Origin: Heyndrickxia sporothermodurans
GTDB lineage: Bacteria; Bacillota; Bacilli; Bacillales; Bacillaceae_C
Direction: 5' to 3'
Length of the DNA: 64,000 bases
NCBI GenBank assembly: GCA_018333075.1
Contig: BORH01000006.1
Coordinates: 186,001 to 250,000 of the forward strand
The position numbers and the translations under genes are program-made. Each line of letters opens with the position of its first letter. Position 1 is the first letter of the stretch. The notes under the pieces were generated by a model. It did no database searches. It was given only the letters and a program-made list of their open reading frames with translations, and was not told the origin of the DNA. Shown here piece after piece: positions 27,450 to 37,871 of this stretch.

Positions 27450-28610
27450 ATGCTTAATGAACCAATTATTGCAACTGTTTTTGTATTAGCCTTAGTTATG
27501 GTGGGAGAAGTTATCTCTGTTGCGACGCGTGCCAGAGTTCCCATGCTATTTATTGTTTTTTTAGGATATTTACTTGCTTTATGGACAGGTATTTTCCCTA
27601 CAAATATTACAGATAAAACACCTTTAACGATTTTTGGAAGCATTATGATTGCTCCTCTAATCGTCCATATGGGTACACTTATTCCATTTAAAACTCTCAA
27701 AATGCAATATAAGTCAGTGATCATCTCTATTATTGGAATTATTTTCGCTACTGCACTTATTCTATTAATCATTACTCCTATTTTAGGGTTTCAAACAGCT
27801 GCTTCTGGAGTGGGTCCTTTAACAGGTGGAGTCATTGCCTTTGTGATCACTTCAGAAAAATTACAAGAAATCGGCCTAACATCTATCATTGTTATACCTG
27901 CTCTTGTCCTAGCTTTACAAAGCTTAATTGGACTCCCATTAGCTTCTAATCTATTAAGAAAATATGCTACAAAGCTTCGTGATAAATATAATGCAAATGA
28001 AACAAGTGATGTAGAAGCAGCAGCAACACTAGAAGGTACAAAATCGTGGATACCAGATAAATATGCCACACCTATTGTTCTATTATTTCAACTCTTTCTT
28101 GGTGGAGGACTAGCTGTATTACTCGGAAATTGGACAAGTATTCACTATAGCTTATGGTCATTAGTGATTGGATTTATTGGAGTACTTACTGGATTTTACC
28201 GAGATAATATGATGCAAAGAGCCAATTCCTTTGGTCTTGCAACAGCAGGACTAATTTTTGTCTTAATGCCTTCATTGAATACGGTTACCTTTAAAATATT
28301 CATTAACCATTTACCAGCTGTACTTCTGATTTTACTTGTAGGTGCCATTGGAATCATTTTAGGTGGAATAATCGGATCTAAAATTTTTAAATGGGATAAG
28401 TACTTAGGAATTCCCGTTGCTTTGACTGCTCTCTTTGGCTTTCCTGGAGACTACATGATTTGTGAAGAAATTAGCCGTTCATTAGGACGAAATAAAAAAG
28501 AAGAACAATGGCTATTCTCTCAATTACTGACACCTTTATTAATCGGCGGCTTTACAACGGTAACTGTTGCCTCTGTCGTACTTGCAAGTATTTTAATGAA
28601 AACTCTATAA
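27450..28610 (+). CDS. Polytopic membrane protein of unknown function, paralogue A
   Basis: Integral membrane protein of 386 residues with about ten hydrophobic segments. I do not recognise the family with confidence; repeated glycine-rich helices (GVGPLTGGVIAFVIT near residue 125; FGFPGDYMICEEISRS near 335) suggest a transporter, perhaps of carboxylates. The protein at 29129-30304 is a clear paralogue: both share NEP at the start, then E-IISV-TRARVPML, WTGIFP-NI, and matching C-termini (ATLPIAV replaced by LL..GGFTTVTVASV). GGAGG lies 7 nt before the ATG. A terminator follows, so each copy is its own unit. Confidence 0.8.
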   Translation: MLNEPIIATVFVLALVMVGEVISVATRARVPMLFIVFLGYLLALWTGIFPTNITDKTPLTIFGSIMIAPLIVHMGTLIPFKTLKMQYKSVIISIIGIIFATALILLIITPILGFQTAASGVGPLTGGVIAFVITSEKLQEIGLTSIIVIPALVLALQSLIGLPLASNLLRKYATKLRDKYNANETSDVEAAATLEGTKSWIPDKYATPIVLLFQLFLGGGLAVLLGNWTSIHYSLWSLVIGFIGVLTGFYRDNMMQRANSFGLATAGLIFVLMPSLNTVTFKIFINHLPAVLLILLVGAIGIILGGIIGSKIFKWDKYLGIPVALTALFGFPGDYMICEEISRSLGRNKKEEQWLFSQLLTPLLIGGFTTVTVASVVLASILMKTL

Positions 28611-28611
28611 A

Positions 28612-28661
28612 AAGAAGAAAAGGAAATCGATTAGACATTCGGTTTCCTTTTCCTCTTTTTA
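28612..28661 (+). terminator. Terminator of membrane paralogue A
   Basis: Stem AAAAGGAAA / TTTCCTTTT with additional imperfect pairing outside, then CTCTTTTTAT. Directly after the stop at 28610. The remaining gap to 29128 is AT-rich and, apart from the inverted repeat at 29010, shows nothing I can support. Confidence 0.75.
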
Positions 28662-29009
28662 TGGTTTCATTGCTCTTAAATAAAGGTAAATAATTTATCC
28701 CAATACAAAAACACTACAATAGTCCTATATCCTTTTAAAGTCAAGGTTTTATCATTCCTCCCTTCTTTTGTTCACAAAATGAGAGCGTTTACTTATATAA
28801 ATTAAAATTTTCACAAAAGATAAAATAAAATAATTATAGAATTATTTCAGAAAATATTTTATAATCAAAAATAAAATATTTCAATTGTTATTTTTTCTGG
28901 TTAATTAAATTTACATTTGTATCGTAAAAATTTATGATAACTTTCCATCTGTTCTAAAAAGGAGATAATTTCAAGTTATTTAGGGTACCTAAGGATATGA
29001 AAAACATCC

Positions 29010-29034
29010 TTTATCACTCAAATTAAGTGATAAA
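29010..29034. promoter_or_regulatory. Perfect inverted repeat upstream of paralogue B
   Basis: TTTATCACT and AGTGATAAA, 9-bp arms with a 7-nt loop, about 95 nt before the ATG at 29129. No T run follows, so it is more likely an operator or leader hairpin than a terminator. No equivalent is seen before paralogue A. Confidence 0.4.
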
Positions 29035-29128
29035 TAGAAAAGGAAATAAATTGGAATGAACTATTTTTAATTTCAAGGATCAGAAAAATCAAAACAGTTT
29101 GAAGCGAAGTTTTTAGGAGGATTTTTTT

Positions 29129-30304
29129 ATGACCATCAATGAACCTGTATTTGCAGCTATGTTAATTCTATTATTAATAGCCGCAGGTGAAATTATTTCT
29201 GTATTAACTCGTGCTAGAGTCCCTATGCTTATTATTGCTATTTTAGGGTTTCTTGTCTTGATCTGGACAGGCATCTTTCCAAAAAATATTATCGAAACAT
29301 CGACTTTTAGCTCAATCGGTAATTTACTCATGGGACCCCTAGTCGTCCATTTAGGAACACTGATACCTTTAAACTTAATGTTAAAACAATATAAGGCTGT
29401 TTTAATCGCACTTGGAGGAACACTTGTATCACTCCTTATTGTACTCCCAATCATTACGATGCTATTTGGGTATGAAACGGCAGTGGCTGGAATGGGGCCA
29501 ATTGTAGGAGGAATTGTTGCATTCATTGTAACCTCAGACCAATTGAAAGCAGTGGGATTTGAACATTTAATTGCTATTCCTGCTCTAGTACTAGCTATCC
29601 ACAAATTATTTGGAATGCCAGTCGCATCTGTATTTCTCCGAAAATATGCACTAATTCTTCGAGATAAGAATGATTTCAATAAGTATGTTAAGGAAGCAGC
29701 CGCAACAGTAGAAACATCTTCTCATAACACGAAAAGCAGTCAAAAGAAATATGAATTTAATACTACAAATATACTCTTATTTAAGTTATTTCTCGGTGCG
29801 TCTCTCGCTATTGTTATAGGAAACTATACAGGAGTAAGCTCTACTATTTGGTGCTTAATCATTGGGGTAATTGGTTCAAGGGTGAAATTCTATGAAGAAA
29901 ATATAATGGATAAAGCAAAGGCATCAAGCATCGCTGTATTAGGGGCTATATTTATTGTGATTGCATCAATGAGTAATGTTAGTCTAAAACAATTTCTTCA
30001 CTTTATTCCACAGGTTGTAACGATCATCATCGTTGGTCAAGTGGGAATTATTATAGGAGGATTCATCTTCTCAAAAATATTAAAATGGCACCCTTATAAA
30101 GGAATGTCTCTCGCATTAACAGCCATGTTCGGCTTCCCTGCTGACTACATTTTATGCCAAGAGGTCAGCCGCAGTGTTGGACGAACCGAAGAGGAACAAC
30201 AAGCCCTATTAAATGAATTATCTCCACCTATGCTAATCGCAGGCTTTACAACCGTTACTGTAGCCTCTGTTATAATTGCAAGCATTTTAGTAAAAACATT
30301 ATAG
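29129..30304 (+). CDS. Polytopic membrane protein of unknown function, paralogue B
   Basis: Integral membrane protein of 391 residues, about ten hydrophobic segments, paralogous along its whole length to the protein at 27450-28610. The shared motifs (TRARVPML, PADY/PGDY with CQEVSRS/CEEISRS, GGFTTVTVASV/AGFTTVTVASV) point to a common transport mechanism. The loop around residues 190-215 is Ser/Lys-rich and differs between copies. TAGGAGGA precedes the ATG. Function not recognised. Confidence 0.8.
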   Translation: MTINEPVFAAMLILLLIAAGEIISVLTRARVPMLIIAILGFLVLIWTGIFPKNIIETSTFSSIGNLLMGPLVVHLGTLIPLNLMLKQYKAVLIALGGTLVSLLIVLPIITMLFGYETAVAGMGPIVGGIVAFIVTSDQLKAVGFEHLIAIPALVLAIHKLFGMPVASVFLRKYALILRDKNDFNKYVKEAAATVETSSHNTKSSQKKYEFNTTNILLFKLFLGASLAIVIGNYTGVSSTIWCLIIGVIGSRVKFYEENIMDKAKASSIAVLGAIFIVIASMSNVSLKQFLHFIPQVVTIIIVGQVGIIIGGFIFSKILKWHPYKGMSLALTAMFGFPADYILCQEVSRSVGRTEEEQQALLNELSPPMLIAGFTTVTVASVIIASILVKTL

Positions 30305-30362
30305 ATTAATAGTTTACTATAGGGGGGCTTTTATTAGGAAGACTCCAAAAAAAGAAATTTGT

Positions 30363-30540
30363 GGACTTTAGTGACCGATCATCGTCATAGAATTCGAAAA
30401 CGGGTATCATTTGTACACTTTAGTGACCAAACATTGTCTTAGAAACCGAAATTGGGCATCATTTGTCTACTTTAGTGACCAAACCTCATTATAAAATCAT
30501 AAAACGGGAATCAATAGGGTACTTTCTTGACCAAAAATTA
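30363..30540. repeat. 52-bp tandem repeat array (about 3.5 units)
   Basis: The core ACTTTAGTGACC recurs at 30365, 30417 and 30469, and as ACTTTCTTGACC at 30521: an exact 52-bp period. Read on the minus strand the unit (GGTCACTAAAGT..., CCCGTTTTCG, ATTCTATGACGAT) resembles the 52-bp unit of the array at 36060-36610, so the two are probably one repeat family in inverted orientation. It lies between the convergent paralogue B and pdxS; 30541-30679 has nothing else clear. Confidence 0.85.
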
Positions 30541-30679
30541 TTATGGAAAGCAATTACGGTAACGATAGATTTTTAACAGCCATAAATTATGATAAAAAAG
30601 AAAAAGTTTTAACTTTCTTTAATGAACTAGATTATTTTTTATAGCCACTGGAATTATTTTTATTACGAATATTTCCTTA

Positions 30680-30725
30680 CAAAAAACAAAGCCTTGGAAA
30701 TCACTCTGACTCCAAGGCCTTGTTT
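30680..30725 (-). terminator. Terminator of pdxS (probably bidirectional)
   Basis: A 13-bp stem ACAAGGCCTTGGA / TCCAAGGCTTTGT (one wobble) with T runs on both strands (TTTTTT on minus; TTTTCTTTTTT on plus). It lies between the convergent pdxS and membrane paralogue B. Confidence 0.9.
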
Positions 30726-30757
30726 TCTTTTTTATATTGTCTTGAGCTGTCCGGATA

Positions 30758-31651
<894 letters not shown>

Positions 31652-31724
31652 TCCTTAATTGCATAATTTTTTAAATTTTTTCATCTTGATTGTAGTATAA
31701 CGATTTTTGGATTGGTATGATATA

Positions 31725-31755
31725 TCCATAAACATTAATTTTCATCAGTCCATAA
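31725..31755. promoter_or_regulatory. Candidate PdxR operator (direct repeats)
   Basis: TCCATAA occurs at 31725 and again at 31749, 24 nt apart, in the 129-nt gap between divergent pdxS and pdxR. MocR-type PdxR proteins bind direct repeats in such gaps. Assignment is by position and repetition only. Confidence 0.45.
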
Positions 31756-31780
31756 TTTATAACAAGGAGAACGATGTGTC

Positions 31781-33214
31781 ATGATCAAAATAGACCGACA
31801 TAGCCAACAACCCATTTGGAAACAGCTGCTTGATCAATCCATTGAAAATATTACTAGTGGTAAATGGAAAGCGGGTTACCGGCTTACTCCATCCCGTGAA
31901 CTCGCACAACAATTAGAAATCTCAAGATCAACTGTGCAAGCCGTATATGAGGAACTGCATAGCAGAGGGTATATTATTACCTCGCGCCGTGGGGGGACTA
32001 AAGTCAGTGATTGGAATCCATCTATTATTTCATCCAAGGAAGAGGCTAGTCATCACTTAGTTCCACCATCTTTTCCTGTTTTGGAAAAAGCAGTTCATCG
32101 CTTACATGCATGGTCAGGAGGAATAAAAGATCATGAAGTAGAAATCGATTTTTCTCCTCACGAGCCTTATTTAGATTCAATTTTCCAAAAAAAGTGGAGA
32201 CAATCCTTTCTCCATGCTTCAGCTGAATCAGACTTATCCCTTTGGAATTACGGAAATTCTTTAGGCTATGAACCTTTGCGTTATGAAATTCAAAATTATT
32301 TATCAGTTGAAAGAGGAATCCATGTTGATATTGATCAAATCCTGCTTACTTCTGGTGCCCAGCAAAGTGTAGACTTAATCTCCCAGGCACTTCTTGTAGA
32401 AGGTAATACAGTATCTGTCGAAGACCCTGGATTTCCCCCTGCTTGGCTTACAATGGAGTATCGAAAGATGAATATTTTTCCGGTACCAGTAGATGATCAA
32501 GGCATCATTGTCAAAAAAATACCTAAAGAAACGAAATTAATTTATGTTACCCCTTCTCATCAATCTGCAACTGGAGTTATTCTTTCAGCAAAGAGGAGAA
32601 AGGAATTAACAGAATTCGCCCTTCATAATCAAGCCTGGATTATTGAAGATGATTACGATGGTGTATTTCGATATAGCGGTGAACCGCTGCCAACCTTATT
32701 TAGTCAAGAGCCCGGATGCACTCTTTACCTAATGAGCTTTTCAAAAATGACTGCACCAGGCATTAGAATCTCGGCAATTATTGGTCCAGTTGAAGCCATT
32801 ACACAGATGTCTCGTGTATATGAACTCACTTCTAGACATCTGCCAATTATGGAGCAATTAACACTTACACATTTTATTGAGCAGGGTCACTTTACCCGTC
32901 ATATGAGACGTACAAGAAATATTTATCGTAAAAGACACGAAACATTAATTAAAGCAATTGATGCTACTAACTTAAAGGAGCTCTTCACGGTTAAAGGCGT
33001 GGAAACAGGCTTGCATTTATTACTTGAGGCGAAGAAGGAATTTAATGAAGAGGAAATGACAAAACGAGCACTAAAAAAAGGAGTATGTGTTTACCCCCTT
33101 AGTCCATATTGCCTCAAAAGCAAGAGAAAAGGCTGGGTTATTGGTTTTTCAAAAGTGGATGAAGAAACGATTATTCGAGGAATTAATCAATTAGCTGAAG
33201 TAGTTAAATTTTAA
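31781..33214 (+). CDS. pdxR: MocR-type regulator PdxR (GntR HTH + aminotransferase fold)
   Basis: Regulator of 477 residues. An N-terminal GntR winged helix (about 10-75: SRELAQQLEISRSTVQAVYEEL) is followed by a fold-type I aminotransferase-like domain (about 110-470) with the PLP-binding Lys in SFSKMTAPG near residue 320 and IEDDYDGVFRY before it. MocR proteins sense pyridoxal phosphate; the divergent arrangement with pdxS makes PdxR the likely identity. ATG follows AAGGAGA. Confidence 0.88.
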   Translation: MIKIDRHSQQPIWKQLLDQSIENITSGKWKAGYRLTPSRELAQQLEISRSTVQAVYEELHSRGYIITSRRGGTKVSDWNPSIISSKEEASHHLVPPSFPVLEKAVHRLHAWSGGIKDHEVEIDFSPHEPYLDSIFQKKWRQSFLHASAESDLSLWNYGNSLGYEPLRYEIQNYLSVERGIHVDIDQILLTSGAQQSVDLISQALLVEGNTVSVEDPGFPPAWLTMEYRKMNIFPVPVDDQGIIVKKIPKETKLIYVTPSHQSATGVILSAKRRKELTEFALHNQAWIIEDDYDGVFRYSGEPLPTLFSQEPGCTLYLMSFSKMTAPGIRISAIIGPVEAITQMSRVYELTSRHLPIMEQLTLTHFIEQGHFTRHMRRTRNIYRKRHETLIKAIDATNLKELFTVKGVETGLHLLLEAKKEFNEEEMTKRALKKGVCVYPLSPYCLKSKRKGWVIGFSKVDEETIIRGINQLAEVVKF

Positions 33215-33257
33215 CTTGGTTATTATTTATAACTATGGATGCTAGTTTATGAATATC

Positions 33258-33296
33258 GTTAGGGATATGGGGTACGACATCCCCCTTATCCCTAAC
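33258..33296. terminator. Hairpin between convergent pdxR and MBL-hydrolase genes
   Basis: GTTAGGGATA pairs with TATCCCTAAC, with an inner GGGG/CCCC. No clear T run follows on either strand, so it may act as a weak bidirectional terminator or mRNA 3' end protector. Confidence 0.6.
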
Positions 33297-33317
33297 TCTC
33301 ATTTAGCTGTCCATTCC

Positions 33318-34127
33318 CTATTTACCTATTTCTTTTTTTAATAGACGAATATTACCCTCATGAAAATCTTTCATTGCTCTTAAATAAGAATATTTTTCAA
33401 GCAAATAAAAGCTATCTCGTTTAGAAAGGATGGCACTTCTTAATTCTCTTATATAATCCAAGGATTCTTTTTTACGTTTTTGAATTTCATCTATGTTTTC
33501 TGTAGCATGTCCGTGACCAGGAACAAGTAGCTTCACATCATGTTTTTTCAAAATCAAATCTGTTTTCGCTAATGTCTTTTCATATTCTTCACTACTAAAA
33601 TAAATATAAGGAAATTCTACGTCTGATAAGTAATCTCCAGCAATCCATATCCCATACGGTTCAACAATTGAAAATAATCCATCATCGGTATGTCCCTTTG
33701 CTTTATAAAATGTAAGTGAGGTTCCTTCAATATTTAAAACCTGACCATCCTCACTTACAACTATATCTATTTTGGGATACGAAATAGGATAATCACGATC
33801 TATATAGTATTTATCATCAAATACCTTTATTTGATTGATTATTTGATCTTTGTCTTTTCTTTCGTATAGTTCTTTACTTGCAATTACAATTGCATCTGGA
33901 AAAGCTCCATAGCCTAGAATATGATCCCAATCCGAATGAGTAAACAGAAGATAGATGGGTTTTTTGTTTTTAATTTTATTTACATAATCTCTAATTTCCT
34001 CTACTTCACTTGGAAGCCAAGTGGGATCAACTACAATCACACAATCATCGGTTTCAATGACCGTAGAAGTTGTTTTAAATAACTGACTTTCAAAAACGGT
34101 TATATGATTATTCTTAAATTGAATCAT
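33318..34127 (-). CDS. MBL-fold metallo-hydrolase
   Basis: Metallo-beta-lactamase-fold protein of 269 residues. The metal site motif appears as FTHSDWDHILGYG (HxxxDH variant, near residue 62), followed by AKGHTDDGLF (near 140), IAGDYLSD (near 165) and VPGHGHATE (near 205), so all expected metal ligands are present. No signal peptide. The family covers glyoxalase II, lactonases and others; I cannot name the substrate. Monocistronic, ATG after AAGGAG. Confidence 0.82.
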   Translation of the reverse strand: MIQFKNNHITVFESQLFKTTSTVIETDDCVIVVDPTWLPSEVEEIRDYVNKIKNKKPIYLLFTHSDWDHILGYGAFPDAIVIASKELYERKDKDQIINQIKVFDDKYYIDRDYPISYPKIDIVVSEDGQVLNIEGTSLTFYKAKGHTDDGLFSIVEPYGIWIAGDYLSDVEFPYIYFSSEEYEKTLAKTDLILKKHDVKLLVPGHGHATENIDEIQKRKKESLDYIRELRSAILSKRDSFYLLEKYSYLRAMKDFHEGNIRLLKKEIGK

Positions 34128-34237
34128 TAATATCCTACTCCTTTAACTAGATACCATATATTATGAGGAAAACAAAAGGAAGAAGGAAGTCACATGAACC
34201 TTCACAGCCTTCATCTAATTTTACAACCAACAACTTG

Positions 34238-35635
34238 TTAGTGTTTAATTAAGTTTATTTCAGGATAGGTCTTCTGAATTTCCTCTAATTTTTTTACATT
34301 GACTCCCTTTAAATTTTTATCAAAAAAGCCAAGTACCATTTCATTAATCAATTGATAAATGGCCTTCACATCGGCGCCTGATTCATTCATAATCGGTGAA
34401 AATGATGCTATATCTGTAAAGCTACTATGATTAGCTTTTGGTATAATAGTTGTGTATACACCAGGCTTTCCAATTACCTTATTTCTTAAATACAATTCAT
34501 GAAGATCTTTTGATTCTTGATCATTTGCATCTTTCATAAAATCAATGGTAGTCTCACCATTCATCAGAAAGAATGGCTTTCCTGGCCCATTTTTCGGAAT
34601 AGGATCTCCATACAAGCCCCCATCCATATTAATTGCTGCTTTAACTCGATCATCCTTCACTAGCATTTGTGTAGAGGTTGCACCGCCAATCGAGTGACCT
34701 AGCATACCGATTTTGTCATTATTAATTATTTTTGCAATTGGTTTGAAGTTCTTGTCAAAATCACCTTTCATTACTTCATCTATAACAAAAGAAGCATCCT
34801 GTTCCCAAATCTTGATATGTTTATCTAAAGAATTATTCGAATATTCAATCTCCGTAGAATCTACACGTTTTCCATTCGGAAAAACGGTTGTCGCCGCATC
34901 CCCTGTAATGTTAAGAGCTACTACAACATAACCTTGACTAGCTAATTCCTCCAGTTGGAATGTGTTCTGGTTTTTATATAAACCCATCCCATGTACAAAT
35001 AAAAGTAAGGGAAATGTTTCTTTAGTTTTTAGCGGAGTTGCATTTTTATAAGAATGTGTTTCTGTCAATCCCAAATGAGTTATTACAATATGGGGTAAAC
35101 CCTGTGTAGCTGATAATTGTTCAGATAATGCACCCATATTTTCATAATAAGAAGAAGGCTTGCCTGTCCCTTTTTCAGCAGGATAGTAAACCTGTACCAT
35201 CAACTCACGATTCCTTCTACTATTCGGCTCAACCCAGTCTTTTCGTTTTTTATCAACTAAATGAAATGTTTGAGTCCCAACCGTATATTTTCCTGTTAGC
35301 TCTGGAAAGGTCACGATTGGAAAAAGCTTTAAAATCGTAAACATCAAAATTGCAGCCAAAACAATCCCTACACCTTTTAAAATTTTCATGAATAAATTTT
35401 TTGAAACCATTGTATTTTTCGGCTTAACAAAAACTTGCAATGTTATAATCACTGTTACGATATAGGCTGGGATCATGCGCCAGTTTGCACCGATTGCAAT
35501 GATGGTTGCAACTAAAACTATATAATTGATCCCTAAAATAATTATATTATTTTTGGTCAGGCCACGCTGTTTGAAACCAAAAAAAATACTCGATAAAATC
35601 AACACCGCTACGAAAATAACTTCTAAGCTTTTCAT
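34238..35635 (-). CDS. Membrane-anchored alpha/beta hydrolase (PAF-acetylhydrolase-like)
   Basis: Protein of 465 residues with four hydrophobic segments in the first 115 residues, then an extracytoplasmic or cytoplasmic alpha/beta hydrolase domain resembling platelet-activating-factor acetylhydrolase II / dienelactone hydrolase. Seen: the oxyanion-side LLFVHGMGLYKNQ, nucleophile motif GHSIGGATS, acid region after NMDGG, and NHSSFTD with the likely catalytic His. The start at 35635 follows GTGGAAG; an ATG 21 nt upstream has weaker context. Substrate unknown. Confidence 0.78.
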   Translation of the reverse strand: MKSLEVIFVAVLILSSIFFGFKQRGLTKNNIIILGINYIVLVATIIAIGANWRMIPAYIVTVIITLQVFVKPKNTMVSKNLFMKILKGVGIVLAAILMFTILKLFPIVTFPELTGKYTVGTQTFHLVDKKRKDWVEPNSRRNRELMVQVYYPAEKGTGKPSSYYENMGALSEQLSATQGLPHIVITHLGLTETHSYKNATPLKTKETFPLLLFVHGMGLYKNQNTFQLEELASQGYVVVALNITGDAATTVFPNGKRVDSTEIEYSNNSLDKHIKIWEQDASFVIDEVMKGDFDKNFKPIAKIINNDKIGMLGHSIGGATSTQMLVKDDRVKAAINMDGGLYGDPIPKNGPGKPFFLMNGETTIDFMKDANDQESKDLHELYLRNKVIGKPGVYTTIIPKANHSSFTDIASFSPIMNESGADVKAIYQLINEMVLGFFDKNLKGVNVKKLEEIQKTYPEINLIKH

Positions 35636-35659
35636 GCCTATTCTTCCACTCCTCATATT

Positions 35660-36059
35660 TTCATCGTATTTTTTAGTACTAACATAAACTGATTTCTATC
35701 TCTCAAATGTTAGAAAACCCAAGACCGATAAATACATTATTAATTTAAAATTACTGAACAGAAATCTGTTCTGAATTTTAAAATAATTAACCTTTTAATG
35801 TATTACGTTTCTAAAGATTATTGGTTCCATTATTTAGGATGTTTTTTCACTAACTGGTTCTGGGTTCATTAATAATGAGGACATTCTAAAGTAATGCTTA
35901 GTAAGCGGAACATAGTAACAAAAAAGAGGCCGTCCTATAATAGTAACGTGTTAGACACTTGTACGGCTGTCCCATCTAGTTTTTCATTTGCTGGTATTCA
36001 ATTTTAAAACTTTAAACTATTTTAGAGTTAAAGAATGGAATAAGACTCCTTGAGCTCAA
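35660..36059. other. Gene-free stretch with an inverted-repeat remnant
   Basis: AT-rich, no plausible gene. Around 35927-35985 GAGGCCGT and ACGGCTGTCCC form a loose inverted repeat that recalls the ends of decayed insertion sequences or a terminator. Too little remains to classify it. Confidence 0.3.
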
Positions 36060-36610
36060 TATTTGTTCCCTTTTTTGATTCTATAACGATGGTTGGGCAC
36101 TATTAGTGCACTTTCGTTCCCTTTTTTGGATTCTTTAACGAGGTTTGGGCACTATTAGTGCACTTTCGTTCCCTTTTTTGGATTCTTTAACGAGGTTTGG
36201 GCACTATTAGTGCACTTTGGGGTTCCCTTTTTTGGATTCTATAGCGATGGTTGGGCACTATTGAGCACTATTGATTCCCTTTTTTGGATTCTTTAACGAG
36301 GTTTGGGCACTATTAGTGCACTTTCGTTCCCTTTTTTGGATTCTTTAACGAGGTTTGGGCACTATTAGTGCACTTTTGTTCCCTTTTTTAGATTCTATAA
36401 CGATGGTTGGGCACTAATAGTGCACTTTCGTTCCCTTTTTTGGATTCTTTAACGAGGTTTGGGCACTATTAGTGCACTTTTGTTCCCTTTTTTAGATTCT
36501 ATAACGATGGTTGGGCACTAATAGTGCACAATTGGTTCCCTTTCCTGGATTCTATCATGAGGTTTGGCCACCAAAGGGCACATTGATTCTCTTTCTTGGA
36601 TTTTATACTA
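36060..36610. repeat. 52-bp tandem repeat array (about 11 units)
   Basis: The anchor TTCCC recurs at 36066, 36117, 36169, 36223, 36275, 36327, 36379, 36431, 36483 and 36536, i.e. mostly exact 52-bp steps. Each unit reads roughly TTCCCTTTTTTGGATTC, then TATAACGA or TTTAACGA, GGTTTGGGCACTATTAGTG, CACTTTCG. It contains the dyad GCACTA-T/A-TAGTGC. Two variants alternate in part (Ttctataacgatgg versus ttctttaacgagg). The last unit or two near 36540-36640 are degenerate. No spacers exist, so it is not a CRISPR array. Confidence 0.95.
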
Positions 36611-36702
36611 ATGTTCGCGCACCAAATTGTACTTTTACAATTCCCAAACTGATATATGATAGTAACCCCTTATTTATAATTCCTGCTTTCAGGAAGGTGC
36701 TA

Positions 36703-37686
36703 TCAATCTTCATCAGTAACATTCAAAACTATTTTCCCTATATTTAGCCGTTTCTCTATTACATCATGAGCTTTTGCAGCATCTTTTAAAGTAAATTCAT
36801 GACCCACAATTATTTTTAATTGGTTATTCACTAAGTATGGAATTACAGCCCCAGCTGTTTCTTTTAATAAATGCGGTTTTTGCTTTCTTGTTGTCCCTAA
36901 ACTAAAACCTAGAACCGCTCTGCAACTAGAGTGTAAATCAATCGTCTTTATCTTTCCAATTGTGCCGCTGGAATTACCAAAGTGAACCAATCTTCCATAG
37001 GGAGCTAGACAGTTTAAACTTTTTTCGGTGACCGAGCCAGAAACAGAATCTAATATAATATCTACACCTTGTCCTTCTGTTAGTTCATTCACTTTGCTAT
37101 CAAACTCTTCTTCTTCATAACATATAACAAAGTCAGCTCCGCTTTCCTCAGCGATTTTTACTTTTTCTTTATTCCCGACAGTCCCAATTACTTTTTCGGC
37201 GCCCATTAGTTTCGCTAACTGTATGGCTGTAGTTCCCACACCACCAGCAGCCGCATGTACAAGAACCGACTCTCCTTTTTGGATTTGAGCAATATTGTAA
37301 AGTAATCTATGAGATAAAAAGGTAACTGTTGGACAAGCTGCAGCTGTTCTAAAATCCAAGCTGTCCGGTATTAGAAAGACCAGTTTATCTGATGCTACAA
37401 CATATTCTGCATATGAACCTTTTTTCGGAAACGCAATGACTCTTTGCCCCACTTGTAACTCAGATACACTTGAACCTATTTTTTCAATATAGCCTGCTGC
37501 ATCAAGTCCAGGAATAAACGGCAATGTAGCTCCTTTTTTTCCATACCTAGCTTTTATATCTGCAAAATTCACACTCGTTTTCACCACTTTAATTAATACT
37601 TCATCATTTTCTATTTCAGGAATATCAACATCTTTGTATTTTAAACACTCAGTCCCACCAAATTCCGTGGCCAATATTGCTTTCAT
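36703..37686 (-). CDS. MDR-family NADPH:quinone reductase-like oxidoreductase
   Basis: Soluble zinc-independent medium-chain dehydrogenase/reductase of 327 residues. The N-terminal GroES-like domain has IPGLDAAGYIEKIGSSVSE (about 59-77) and the Rossmann domain has VLVHAAAGGVGTTAIQLAK (about 141-159), the NADPH-binding AAxGGVG motif. Cysteines expected for catalytic zinc are absent. Likely reduces quinones or enones. Monocistronic, with a small CCTGC..GCAGG-like hairpin only weakly visible after its stop. Confidence 0.88.
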   Translation of the reverse strand: MKAILATEFGGTECLKYKDVDIPEIENDEVLIKVVKTSVNFADIKARYGKKGATLPFIPGLDAAGYIEKIGSSVSELQVGQRVIAFPKKGSYAEYVVASDKLVFLIPDSLDFRTAAACPTVTFLSHRLLYNIAQIQKGESVLVHAAAGGVGTTAIQLAKLMGAEKVIGTVGNKEKVKIAEESGADFVICYEEEEFDSKVNELTEGQGVDIILDSVSGSVTEKSLNCLAPYGRLVHFGNSSGTIGKIKTIDLHSSCRAVLGFSLGTTRKQKPHLLKETAGAVIPYLVNNQLKIIVGHEFTLKDAAKAHDVIEKRLNIGKIVLNVTDED

Positions 37687-37797
37687 ACCATCAATCCCTT
37701 TCTTCTATCTACCACATTAAGTGTCCTATTTTGAATTTAACAAAAATAATACATAATTATTATGTAAAGATATAAGAAATTCTTATTATTTTGAAAC

Positions 37798-37826
37798 ACA
37801 AAAAGAGGATTGCCTAGCAACCCTCG
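37798..37826 (-). terminator. Terminator of the DinB-family gene
   Basis: Minus-strand stem GAGGGTTGC / GCAATCCTC (one wobble, 3-nt loop) followed by TTTTTGTG. It starts 46 nt after the stop at 37872. Confidence 0.82.
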
Positions 37827-37871
37827 TTGTTAGTCTGTATAAATTTCAAGCATCTATTTTTTTACAAAAAC

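Noticed and set aside
29113-29679. 188-residue antisense ORF inside membrane paralogue B, and similar ones inside paralogue A and NagP
   Set aside because: Antisense frames of conserved membrane proteins often stay open; the sense proteins are clearly the real products.
31710-31722. NagR-type site (ATTGGTATGATAT) before pdxR
   Set aside because: Only the first half matches and the gene context is pyridoxal phosphate synthesis.
35927-35985. Intact insertion sequence
   Set aside because: Only a loose inverted repeat remains; there is no transposase frame near it.
36060-36610. Possible CRISPR array
   Set aside because: The whole 52-bp unit repeats with no unique spacers, and no cas genes are near.
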